Below are positions 11,849 to 22,341 of a stretch of DNA of 64,000 nt, in pieces. Position 1 is the first letter of the stretch; every line of letters starts with the position of its first letter. The notes under the pieces were generated by a model. The model worked only from the letters and a program-made list of their open reading frames with translations. It searched no databases and was not told the origin of the DNA. A program made the translations under genes and the position numbers. Source of the stretch: Tricholoma matsutake (Eukaryota; Basidiomycota; Agaricomycetes; Agaricales; Tricholomataceae); assembly GCA_026075535.2 (NCBI GenBank), contig AP026547.1:8060001-8124000 (forward strand). Reading direction: 5' to 3'.

Positions 11849-12208
11849 TTATCCCCAAAATGTTTATCACATTTATCATCGACCACAGTTTCATCGACCT
11901 CATATTCAATCCCTCAATCTTTTGTGCGAACTATATTTGACTAGTTCCTTGACCTGATTATTGCGATCATGGTTAGCATTGTCAACATTGATCAAATTTG
12001 CCTATTTCCTTTCTCATCTTTTTCATTTCGACTTTGTTCTATTTATCGAACTCATCTTCACCATGCTTGACATTCTTTGATTAGCCTTGATGGCTTTTAT
12101 TTCAGCTTTGACACTCCATTTCACATCAATTTAATTCGATCTCATTCGATTTACCTTCACAGTTCAATCGACTGACCAGGACGGTCAGTATTTTAGTCAG
12201 GGGGAGGA
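11849..12208 (+). other. 3' internal tail and polypurine tract of a second gypsy element
   Basis: This non-coding AT-rich tail is rich in TTCGA and TCATC. It ends in ACTGACCAGGACGGTCAG and then a polypurine tract (gtcagggggagga) right against the LTR start at 12209. The same CTGACC..GGTCAG layout precedes the LTR at 4068, which supports the assignment. The rest of the element to the left was replaced or interrupted by CACTA-like copy 1. Confidence 0.65.
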
Positions 12209-13547
12209 TGATAGGTCCACCTTGTCGTTCAAGCTCGGAAAATCACATCTACAATTGTCATCGAAGCTCTACAAACCCATATGAACCCCTCTGAAGCTCT
12301 ACAAACCTCTACAAACCTCTACAAAGTCACGAAAATGCTTCAAAATTCTTCACAACGCTTCGAAACTCTTCGTGACACCTCGAAATTCTTTGTATGCCTT
12401 CGCTGGCCATAGTACAACTCCCCCGACCTTCAGACAGCTCAGGATATACACTTGGAGCATCGTCGATGGGTTCCAAACCAGTATCGAGCAATATCACAGT
12501 GATATCGCCCTTCGAACAAGTCCAATATTTCCTTGACCAACTTCGAAAATCATTGAACATCGCAAATTGACATCAGACACTATATCACTATCTGAATACT
12601 CATTGCACACATGCCAGACATATCCCCTACCATCATCAAACAATATTGCACCAATATCAGGCCACGAACAAAGTCCAAAGAAACTTCGAAAATCTTCGAA
12701 AACATCAAACCTCGAAAAACATTGTCAGACACAGTATTTCCTATTCAAACAATCTTTGGACACATGCTGGACACATGGGACACTATATCGAGTATATCGA
12801 ACACATTTCGACCGCATGTGCATGCATACAATCTGCTCGAAGCAGTTTCCGATCTTTTATTCAATTTATAACAAGGACAGTCCAGTTTTAGCTATTCTTT
12901 CTTATTATTTCTTCATCATCTCTTATATTCACCCCTTCTAGGCTCGCTTTATTGTTCTGATATACTTATATTGTCTTTTGCCTCAAGTTTTCCACATGTT
13001 TGCCTCATGTTCTCTAGCCTTTTTAGGTACATTCTTTATTTTACATAAAAAGATGTACTAGATACAAAGAAAAAGAAGAAAGTCGTCATCTTCCTCCCAG
13101 ATCACAGTGATTTGAGAGTTTGGTTTAGTCTTATTCAGTCCGAAGTTTGGTGTTTTACACTAAACTTCCTTGAAATTCCTCGAAATTCCTTGCATTACAC
13201 TATTTTCGCTCTCGCTTCCCTCGATTAGCCTTTTCTTCACTTCTACTACTCGTCTAGTCCCCCGATCTTGTGTCCAAACATATCTGCACACTCGAAATTC
13301 CTCGAGACTTCTTTGAAAAATATCGCGACATCTCAAAAATCATCGCAACCCCTCGAAAATCATTGCAAGTCCTTGAAACACATTCTTTTAGCCTCAGACT
13401 GCTTCGACAAGCAGTTGTTTTATGACTATTTGATGGTCGGTCTGACAGGTGAAATCTAGAGGGCCTCACATCCTTCCTCTGACTTGTGTTATACCATCTG
13501 AAGCCATTTTGTGGGTTTTGTTTGGGTTTCCGGGTTGAGCATCATCA
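12209..13547 (+). repeat. Gypsy LTR A (1339 bp, complete)
   Basis: It begins TGATAGGTCC straight after the polypurine tract and ends ..GAGCATCATCA at 13547. The 3' half matches 19924-20630 closely. It contains many short repeats of CTCGAAATTCCT and CTACAAACC. Its right edge abuts the Plavaka transposase region, so this gypsy insertion probably removed or displaced the 5' end of that gene. About 63 bp around 12917-12980, flanked by TTATT, are absent from LTR B. Confidence 0.85.
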
Positions 13548-16500
13548 GCGTCAAAGAAGACAAGAGCATGGAAACCATGGGAGGACCCAGTTCTCCAAAA
13601 GAAGCCCCTGTCATCCCTCAAAAGTATGCCATATTTTGCAATCAATGGATGTTCCTCACTGGCTTACAGATCAGGAAGCAACTCCCCCAACTCCCCCTGA
13701 CCATCCCCCTCCGATCGATGGACCACAAAAAGGTGACATCCATATCGAGTTCCATGACAACAGTGGCCATGCTATGAAGATCAGCAGCTTCAATGACTAC
13801 TGCACACCATGTCAACCAGCCCATATTCCAGTGGCTATGGATGCACCTTGGAGTCCATTCAAATCATGTGCAGACTTCGAGTTTGCTGAGGTCGCTCTTG
13901 CCGGTGCCCTTAATAAGAAGCAGATCAAGATGCTTATCATGATCACTCAGCACTGTGTCAAGGGCGAAGATTCATTCAATCTTACCAGTCACAAACAACT
14001 TGCCAAAATCTGGGGGGATGCCTCCACAATGGTTTCATCAGTACGTATGTCTTGTAGTTACTGTATATCATGCAGTATCATGCCTTTTACAGTTTACACA
14101 ATATGAACTAACTGCTCCTCATGAGGGTCATGAACTTGTCTTCGATTTCTGGTGTTGGCCACTTTGGGAATGGGCACTTGACCTCATCAGAAATCCATGT
14201 TTGGCTCCATATTTTGAATGGGATGCACAGCGCCTGTTCAGATATGATGGAACCATGTTCGTGCAGTTCATTCACGAACCTTGGACTGCGAACAACTTCT
14301 GAAAGGTCCAGGTGTGTGACAGTGCATCTACAATGTCTTATATTATTGAGTTGTTGTCAGACAAATCTTCCATTGGACAGAAAACCTGTTGGAATTATTC
14401 TTTATGCTGACAAGACAAAATTATCATCATTCAGAACAGAGTTAGCATATTCCATCATCACTCGGTTAGCAAACATTTCAGCTGAGATTCAAAATGGACA
14501 AGGTATCGGAGGTGGTGCTATTGTTGGCTGGCTTCCAATTGTAACTTTTTTACTAATCAATATTCATTTATTCTGATGTATATCTGTAGCTTGACAATGA
14601 TGAAGAACAAAAGGGGAAAAAAAGCTATGTGGATCTCAAGTGTGTCATTTGGCATGAGTCCTTTCACAAACTTCTTGAGATGGTCCAGGAACCATCTTTT
14701 AATGGATTCTGGAAGCAATGTGGAGATGGGGAAATGCATCATCTTTTCCCATTCATTTGTATTTTGTCTGCTGATTACGAGGAGCAGTATGTATTTTGAT
14801 TTATTTCTTATTTAGTTGTTTCTCAATAGTGTATTGTCTCTATTCAAAGATGTGTTATGGCACTTATTCAGGAGTTTCGTGGGTTATGCCCTTGTCCTAT
14901 TTGCCTTGTACCAAAGAAGGAGCAGCAAAACATAACAAAGCAGTACCCACAGAGAACCACAGCTGATACCAGGTCGCTTCTTGAACAGGCAGAAAAGTGT
15001 AATACTCAAGCACAAAAGGAAGAGATGCTTAAAGCACAGGGTATTCGTGCTGTCACAGTGAGTTATTAATATTATGTCAAATATCTAATTCTTTTGAGTG
15101 ACCAACACATATTTAAAGAATGTGATTTGGGATATCGCAAACTCTGATCCATATAAGGCAATTTCTGTGGATAGGATGCATTGGGGATCTCATGACCTTG
15201 GTGGAAAGCATATATGGCCTGGAATTCATAAATACCTTGAGGGCTGCAGGATGTGGAGTAATGAAAGAAGTTGATAAATGGTATGTTTGAGTTCTTTTCT
15301 TACTTTTGATATTTATGTCTCAGGCTGAGCCAGTGCTTCCAAATTTCCATGATGGCAAAACTTGAATCATTTTGAAAAGATTGTCAATGTTCATTTCTCT
15401 GATGCATCAAAATTTGAGGATATTTTAAAAGTAAGTTTGGTCTCAGTGTCACTAGCTGCAGTATTATACATGTACCCATTGATTCAATAGATCATGTTGT
15501 TTATCACACACTCCCTTCTCACTGAAGAGGAGAGTCCAAGTGGATATCTTCTTTTATGTGTGCTATGGAGTTACCTTGCACTTGACACGTATGCTGCCAT
15601 GAAGGTGCATATGATGAATACTATTGAATGTGGAAAGAGGTAATTGGCCACATTCCAGTCGAGGATGAATGTATGTTCATGCTTCAAATTTCATTTTATT
15701 TTACATTACTATAAAATTTTGGCATATGTTGATGCAACTCAGGATGAATCCACAAAGAATTGGGATTTTCCAAAGAACCATATGCATGGGCATTTACTTG
15801 AGAATATTTTGGATAAAGGCATCACTCAAAACTTCAACATGCAGCCAAATGAACAGATGCATGGTCCACTGAAGGACTCATATCACCTCTGCATAAACTT
15901 CAAAGATGTTGCTGTTCATGTTCATTACAGAATTTGCTACTGATATTAACCCTTGATTTTCATTTTCTAGATCTTGCAGGCTGACATGTGGATGGACATT
16001 GCAATGATTATTTGAAGTCAAATTACTGCAACAGAGGATAACAATGATGACCAGTCCTCGGATATGACTGACAAGCCTACAAACTTTGGAAATGTGCAAT
16101 TTGGATCTCGACAATGAACATATTCATTTGCTGAACTTGAGGAGGCTCATCTCACAGATCTGTCATTTGCAAATCTTCACCAAAAGCTCTCAGCACTTAT
16201 TCAAAATGAAATGACTTTGCCTTCTTCTAATGAGCAATTAACTGTTCTACAGAGGACAAAGTACATTATCCCTAATATATTCTGCTGTATTGACAACTTC
16301 TTTCTTTGTAGCTAACCAAATATTGGTACATCAAGTCATTCTATGAGTCCAGGGTAACCTGGATGGAAGAAACAGATCACTTGCAATGTACACCAAAATT
16401 CAATGATGAGCCAAGATATGATTGTGTTATGCTCCAAACACATGATGGACCTATCATTGCTCAACTCAAATTTGCAATGACAATCACTGTCAACAGTGAA

Positions 16501-16740
16501 ACCATTCCTATCATATTGGTGCAAGCATTTGATAAACACCAAAATCAACAATACCACAAGAAAGATCATGATATGGGCTTTACTCATTTATGGCAATGGT
16601 CAGCAAAAGAAGCTGAGTTGTTCTTTGCTCAATCCATCATTCATGGCACAATTATTGTTCCAGCATATGATGATGATATGGACTCCATAGTATTTAATTT
16701 TGTAGATCCTGACATGTTTTTTCGAGCTCAAGAATTATAG
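13548..16740 (+). pseudogene. Plavaka-type transposase, introns preserved, 5' end lost
   Basis: The translated exons match the fungal Plavaka transposase family, which is allied to CACTA. In order: PWSPFKSCADFEFAE (about 13848), CWPLWEWALDLIRNP (about 14155), KPVGIILYADKTKLSS (about 14380), GGGAIVGWLPIV (about 14510), ICILSADYEEQ, CPCPICLVPKKEQ (about 14890), VIWDIANSDPYKA, the NLNHFEK...HFSDASKFED block, NWDFPKNHMHGHLLEN (about 15760), NEQMHGPLKDSY and a C-terminal WMEETDHLQCTPKFNDEPRYD block ending at TAG 16740. Introns with good borders fall near 14041-14091, 14311-14358, 14538-14590, 14787-14850 and 15432-15490. An in-frame TGA follows TANNF near 14300. More breaks lie around 15290-15360 and 15640. 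The start is not recoverable because the LTR joins at 13547. Confidence 0.82.
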
Positions 16741-16864
16741 TCATTGTTGATCACCAATCACAAACTTGTATTTGGCACACTGCATTGACCGATGTCTTAT
16801 TCAGTTCCACCATATCCATCTCTTGTTCATTCTACTCTCACTGTCCACAATATTCCATTCAGAT

Positions 16865-18312
16865 ATGCCACAATGCCACCGGCGAGACAGGAGTTCCAAA
16901 GGCGAAGCATTTGACTCCCTGGATGATGATTTCAATGACTCATCTGATGAGGACATAGATGTTCAAGATGACACATGGAAACCCATTATCTTAGGGCTGA
17001 GTGCAAAACATGGTGATTATGAGAAGGTGTGTTAGCTTTTAGATCTACCGTTCAAGCGTATCAATGGGCTTTTGGCATCATGTCTAGGCATTAAAGGACA
17101 CAAATATCAAGATTGAGTCCCAATGGCAGGAAATTTGGCAACTGAAATTGAAGCTTGCTGCTCTTTGCCAAGAAGCTTGGGAACCTCCAAAGAAAGGAAG
17201 AAAAGCAAAGCCAAACTCAATTGTAGAAGAAAAGGACAACAGAATCACCTTGTTTGCTTGCAAGTTTAGTGTTATGAATGAGATTTTGGTTCCTGTAGAA
17301 GCATTTCTTGTCCCTGACCCAGATTTCAATCCCATGGACAGTGGATGATATCAAACGGCCAAGTCCATCTTGCAGGGCATTATCGCAGAGCTGTTTGAGG
17401 AGGTTCCAAAGGATCTTCATCCATTGATGTGAGAGCATGCACACTTCCATGATCTTGTAAGTGATCTAGAACGTGCAAATCTATTCTCACCTGTTGCTGG
17501 AATAGTTCATCTCAACTTTAAATCACAACCATCATCTCATAGTCCACAAGCTGTGCTCTGACAGTGGACTCCTGATTTTCCCAGCCCTTGCAATATATCG
17601 ACATATCTCTCTCACAGAATGCAAAACCCATCCCGCATTCAAGTCAGCTATCATGTTTTCTGGCAAAGATAAAGTGACAAAGTATGCACCAATCCTTTTT
17701 GAAAACAGTGTGAAGGACATGCGAAAAATGTTCCGGTGCAAACATCTTGCACTTGTGAGTACTTGCAGGATGTTTTTAGGATTTCTTCAATGATGCAAAA
17801 CCATTTAGATGCTATGTGTAATCCTTTTTGGGTGGAGCTCCCTGAATGAGGGCAAGAAAAAGCCAGGCTCACCTTTGACATACGGGAAATTATGGGGCAT
17901 AAGTAATGTCACACCAGGTGTGATAGCTGGAGTTTTGGTTATTGTAAGTCTGTGATTGCCTTGTTCAGCTAGTCATCTCAATTTCTTAAAGGCAATTTAT
18001 CTTCATTCATGCAATGACCAGTTTCAACAAACTGGTGTGACTTCACAAATCCACTATCAAAAGATTTTCAACCAACTTAAAGAAATTATTATGCATAACT
18101 CTGGTACTCCACAGTACCGAAGCCTATTTCAGTGGTTCAACCATCTTGTTTTCAATTGGACGACCAATGTTGACCTTGTTGACGATGATTATGATAGTGG
18201 TATCGAAGATGCAATTATTGGTGTCACTGGTTTGCAAATTGATGATGAAGAACAGTGGTATGAAGATAACAATGTAAGCCTTTCATTTTGCATCAAGTTC
18301 CAGTTGCATTGA
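16865..18312 (+). pseudogene. Plavaka partner gene relic (DUF6698-like, tentative)
   Basis: It starts at ATG 16865 (MPQCHRRDRSSKG), then an acidic region (SLDDDFNDSSDED), an intron near 17027-17090, a helical Lys-rich part, QVSYHVFWQR, and a C-terminal piece with YQKIFNQLKEIIMHN and LFQWFNHLVFNW. From memory, proteins of this layout (an early acidic tract, then a domain with a helical C-terminus) often sit directly downstream of Plavaka transposases, and some carry the label DUF6698. That link is recollection, not a search. The frame has several stops (near 17345, 17430, 17560 and 17850). The role is unknown; the adjacency and shared strand suggest one element with two genes. Confidence 0.5.
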
Positions 18313-18354
18313 TAGTTCTACAAGTTTATCCCGCCATCCAACGATGCTGTTTTG

Positions 18355-18904
18355 ATGAGCACAAACTCTGCTCCACACCAACAAGGCATGTCCCCAATTC
18401 CTGCCCCAGATGCCCCTCACAGTGTACCAAGTCATGATATCACAGTTAATCCTGCCATACCCACTGCCACTGTGCCCCATTCCGTGCCCACTGTGCTGTC
18501 TAATCCTAGCACGCATGCTACGCAACCCAATCCTAGTGCGCATGCCAACTGACAGACTCAAGCTCAACAGGCTGACCCTTCCATCTGATCCCACAAACTC
18601 TCCTGGTGGCGTTATAACTCAACTTCCAGCAACTGCCACCAGACCCCAAGCACGCGCACATGCAACCAGCTCTTTTCACACTCCAGAAATTGCAGAGCAG
18701 CTCATGGCAGACCAGATGGCTATCAATGTTCCAGTCACTGCTGCAGAAGGACAGAGTGACAATAGGCCCACAGCAAACAGCAGTCAACCATCAAGAAAAG
18801 TCACAAAGAAGAAGAAGAAGAATGAAAACAAGGGGACTGAAAACCCCGAGTTGGGCACCCCACCGAGACACTCCAATAGGTGCGTGGAACCTGTTAAAAG
18901 ATAG
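18355..18904 (+). pseudogene. Low-complexity tail, possibly the C-terminus of the partner gene
   Basis: A Pro/Thr/Ser/His-rich open stretch (18355-18552) runs into a second frame (to 18904). That frame ends with TPEIAEQLMADQMA, a KVTKKKKKNENKG basic run and TPPRHSNR. A basic tail with an arginine-rich end is common in these element-encoded proteins. It may be a last exon of the preceding gene or a separate relic. Confidence 0.35.
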
Positions 18905-19923
18905 TAGGTGGTAGATTATGATGAGAGACTTCCAGGTTGCAAGATGGAGTGAGCTAGGTAATTGAAGGTGTGCATGGAGATGTCATTTTGAAGCCACCAT
19001 TTGGAGAGGAAAAGCACATGCATGTATGTTAGATTGTTGAAAGGTATAGCAGAGCAGATTTGGGAGCTCAATCAGTGTGATTGAGCCAACAGGTAGTATG
19101 CACTGCAATGGTCATTGCAACGGGCTGTTCAATGAGGTGTCACTCCATAACAACCTCGTGACAATGCTGATCTCATGAGTAATTGCGTGTGATATCCCAT
19201 GATTTCTGTCACGTATTTCACCTGTGTTGCAATGTGTTGTCATGCATTGTGACAGTGTTACAGTTTTTCCGACATGGGGATATCTTTTTTTATAGTCTTT
19301 TTTCTTTTAGCAACACCTCACTGCTGCAAGCACCTGCTCGCAGGGTGAAATGTAATTAGTTTTATATAATATGTAATAAGTTTAGTTAGAGCCAAAAATC
19401 AGTGGTAAAACCAGTTGAAACCAGTTTTTGGAGGGCAACTGAACCAATTAGAACTGGTTCTAATCAGTTCAGTTGTGGTCCTGCTACTTTGAGTGATGGT
19501 CTGGACCAGTTGCGGTCCTGGTTGCACCCCTTGGGGGTTGAAAAACTGGACCAAACTGGACCTCAAAACACTACCACAGGCTATATAACCCCTCACCAAA
19601 TGAACGTACTTGATCTTGGTCTTCTCAAACTTGCACTTGTCATAATGGAGGTAGAGTTTGTGTTGCTGAAGTCTTTCCAGAATGAGGCATATGATTTGAT
19701 GGTGTTCCACAGTGATAGGATGCCAGGTTTCCTGTTTAGAAGGTAACCCTCATACACTGGGTATATTTGGCTGGTTACACTTCTTTGCTTATGCAGGGGT
19801 CACCAGTGAGGTAACCAGCACAGCCAGGTAACTGGGGATACACTCTATGTAACTTGGGGTAACTGGTTACTTAGGTTAGATTTGGGTTAGGTTAAGCTAC
19901 CAACACCAGGTTACAGTCATGTA
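18905..19923. other. Intergenic repeat debris, including ACCAGTT-rich and GGTAACC-rich pieces
   Basis: No gene is visible except the RT fragment listed separately. About 19388-19570 is dense in ACCAGTT/AACTGG and GGTCC motifs. About 19741-19915 is dense in GGTAACC/GGTTAC motifs. Both look like ends of non-autonomous DNA transposons, but I could not pair the termini. Confidence 0.35.
19585..19740 (-). pseudogene. Short Ty3/gypsy reverse transcriptase fragment
   Basis: On the minus strand this reads as HHQIICLILERLQQHKLYLH followed by YDKCKFEKTKIKY. It is the segment after the RT catalytic box in gypsy elements (usual pattern: L.RL..NKLYL...KCEFEKT.IEYLG). It is only about 50 codons, flanked by unrelated repeats, and opposite in strand to the neighbouring gypsy pieces. 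Confidence 0.6.
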
Positions 19924-20630
19924 AGCATGCATACAATCTGCTTGAAGCAGTTTCCGATCTTTTATTCAATTTATAACAAGGACAGTCCGGTTTTAGCTAT
20001 TCTTTCTTATTATTGTCTTTTGCCTTGAGTTTTCCACATGTTTGCCTCATGTTCTCTAGCCTTTTTAGGTACTTTCTTTATTTTATATAAAAAGATGTAC
20101 TAGATACAAAGAAAAAGAAGAAAGTTGTCGTCTTCCTCCCAGATCACAGTGATTTGAGAGTTCAGTTTAGTCTTATTCAGTCCGAAGTTTGGTGTTTTAC
20201 ACTAAACTTCCTCGAAATTCCTTGAAATTCCTTGCATTACACTATTTTCACTCTTGCTTCCCTCGATTAGCCTTTTCTTCACTTCTACTACTCGTCTAGT
20301 CCCCCAATCTTGCATCCAAACATATCTGCACACTCGAAATTCCTCAAAACCTCTTCGAAAAATATCACGACATCTCGAAAAGCATCACGACAAACTTGAA
20401 AATCATCGCAACACCTCGCAAATCATTGCAACCCCTCAAAAATTGTTGCAAGTCCTCGAAACACATTCTTTTAGCCTCGGACTGCTTCAACAAGTAGTTG
20501 TTCTATGACTATTTGATGGTCGGTCTGACAGGTGACATCTAGAGGGCCTCGCACCCTTCCTCTGACTCGTGTTATACCATCTGAAGCCATTTTGTGGGTT
20601 TTGTTTGGGTTTCCAGGTTAAGCATCATCA
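19924..20630 (+). repeat. Gypsy LTR B, 5' truncated (707 bp)
   Basis: It matches about 12823-13547 of LTR A, starting at gcatgcatacaatctgct and ending AGCATCATCA at 20630. The first 600 bp or so of the LTR are missing. Relative to LTR A it has an internal deletion after CTTATTATT. Gag follows on its right, so it acts as a 5' LTR. Confidence 0.85.
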
Positions 20631-20652
20631 TTTTGGAGCCCACCATGAGGGC
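20631..20652 (+). promoter_or_regulatory. Candidate primer binding site after LTR B
   Basis: Three bases after the LTR end the sequence tggagcccaccatgagg begins with TGG, as expected for pairing with the CCA end of a tRNA. I could not decide which tRNA it matches. The position is the main support. Confidence 0.45.
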
Positions 20653-20938
20653 TTTCTAGATCAGTTCATTGTTGGACCTCCCCACCTTTCCACCACCAAT
20701 TTTTTTGGCCTTTGGCTGAAGTAAGCTCGACGATTTCGATTTTGCATTGAACTCATAGCGCCTCTGACCCTCCTGAACAACCAGGAGGTCTCGATACAGT
20801 ATCTCAACCATCAATAATATCATTTCGCACTCTTTTGCCCTTCACGTTTACTATTTTGCTACCATCTTCGACTTCTAAACACACAAAACCTGATATTGCA
20901 TGAATTTCGACTTTGCAGCCCCCAAAATCTACTTCGAA

Positions 20939-22341
20939 CATGTCAATGTCCTTTATGCCAGCTTGTGGTCATTCGACATCTCTGAAATTCGATCCAAAAC
21001 AGCCTCAAGAGCTATGAAAATACTTTGAAGAGCTCGAATTTCTCTTTCCAACTTGCAGTATTACAGATCATGACCTAAAGAAGAAGCACACTTGCAGATA
21101 TGTCGACATCAATTCTTGCGAGCTCTGGGAATTGCTTCCAGAGTACCAGCCCGGCACCTTGTTTAATGCATTTCATATTGCAGTACACAAGTTCTATCCT
21201 GGATCAGAAGACAAATGCAAATACAGCATTTCGGACATGGACACACTCATTCGCGAACAGCTTCGCATCAGTATCTTTGATTCAAACAATCTAGGAGTTT
21301 ATTATAGGACATTCTACAACATTATGAATTTTCTTTGCTCAAAACACAGACTTTCAGAAGCAGAACAAGGTCGAGCTTTTGTTCGAGGGTTTCAAACTGA
21401 TTTACAGACTCGAATTGCACATCGTCTCGAAGTTAAGTTCCCAGACCATTATCCCGATGACCCATATGCTCTGAACGACATCCACGATGCTGCAAAATTT
21501 GTTATAGCATCCTCAAACTCATATTCCATTCCCCAGCAATCGATCTTGACCTCAAATTCATCATTGCCTAGTGCTCTGATCAACTCTGAAGAGATGTTGC
21601 ACATTTTCGAACATTTCGCATCGAACTTCACATCAGTTGTCGCAGCTTTGCATCCAACCAGAATAGCATCTGAAATCTCTGTCCCAACCTCATTTGTCAC
21701 TGATATTGCACCTTTGACCGCATCGAGCCAAATGTTTGATGTTACGCATCACAGCACGCACATTTCGGACAACACAGAAGCTCATATTGCATTGCTCGAA
21801 GGGGAACTAGCTCTTGAAAAAGAGCTTGCGCTTGAATGAGAGATTTTTGCACTTCGAAATTGTCATGTTGTGCCTTGCAGTCTTCATCGCATAGTTCCAG
21901 TTTCATCACACATGTCCGCACCAGTTTCATCTTCGATAAATTTGCCTTTGCCTATTGCACCAATCGTATCAGCTTCGACAGTTTTGACATCGTCCAAAGA
22001 ATGCGAAATATTCAAATTACTGTTTTTGACTGCAACTCACCCTCCGACACTGTTTGTGCCTCCGCAATCTAGCTTGATTGCACCTCCGAGATTTTTGTCG
22101 TATCCATCCTCGTCATTGCCCACTTCAACCTCGATTTTGCATCCACCACTCCCGATATTTTCATCCTCGATCTCGTCGTCTGTGCCATCATCCATTTCAC
22201 CATCTATTTTGATATCGCGTTTGCCCTCATATATTTCATGACCAGTTTCATGTTCACCTTCGCCCTTGAAGTCCAATATAGCACTTGAAGTTCCCGATCC
22301 ATCATATATCCATAGTCCTCAGCTTGCAACCCTTGTCATTA
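20939..22341 (+). pseudogene. Ty3/gypsy gag relic
   Basis: One frame starts at about 20939 (MSMSFMPACGHSTSLKFDPK). KYFEELEFLFPTC, KKKHTCRYVDINSCELWELL, HKFYPGSEDKCKYS, LGVYYRTFYNIMNF and LSEAEQGRAFVRGFQ follow. This is the capsid-like retrotransposon gag pattern common in Agaricomycete gypsy elements. After 21840 it becomes Ser/Pro/Ile-rich. The frame stays open from 20939 to the break except for three TGA codons (about 21025, 21837 and 22239). It is cut at 22341/22342 by CACTA-like copy 2. No pol of this element is visible to the right. Confidence 0.8.
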
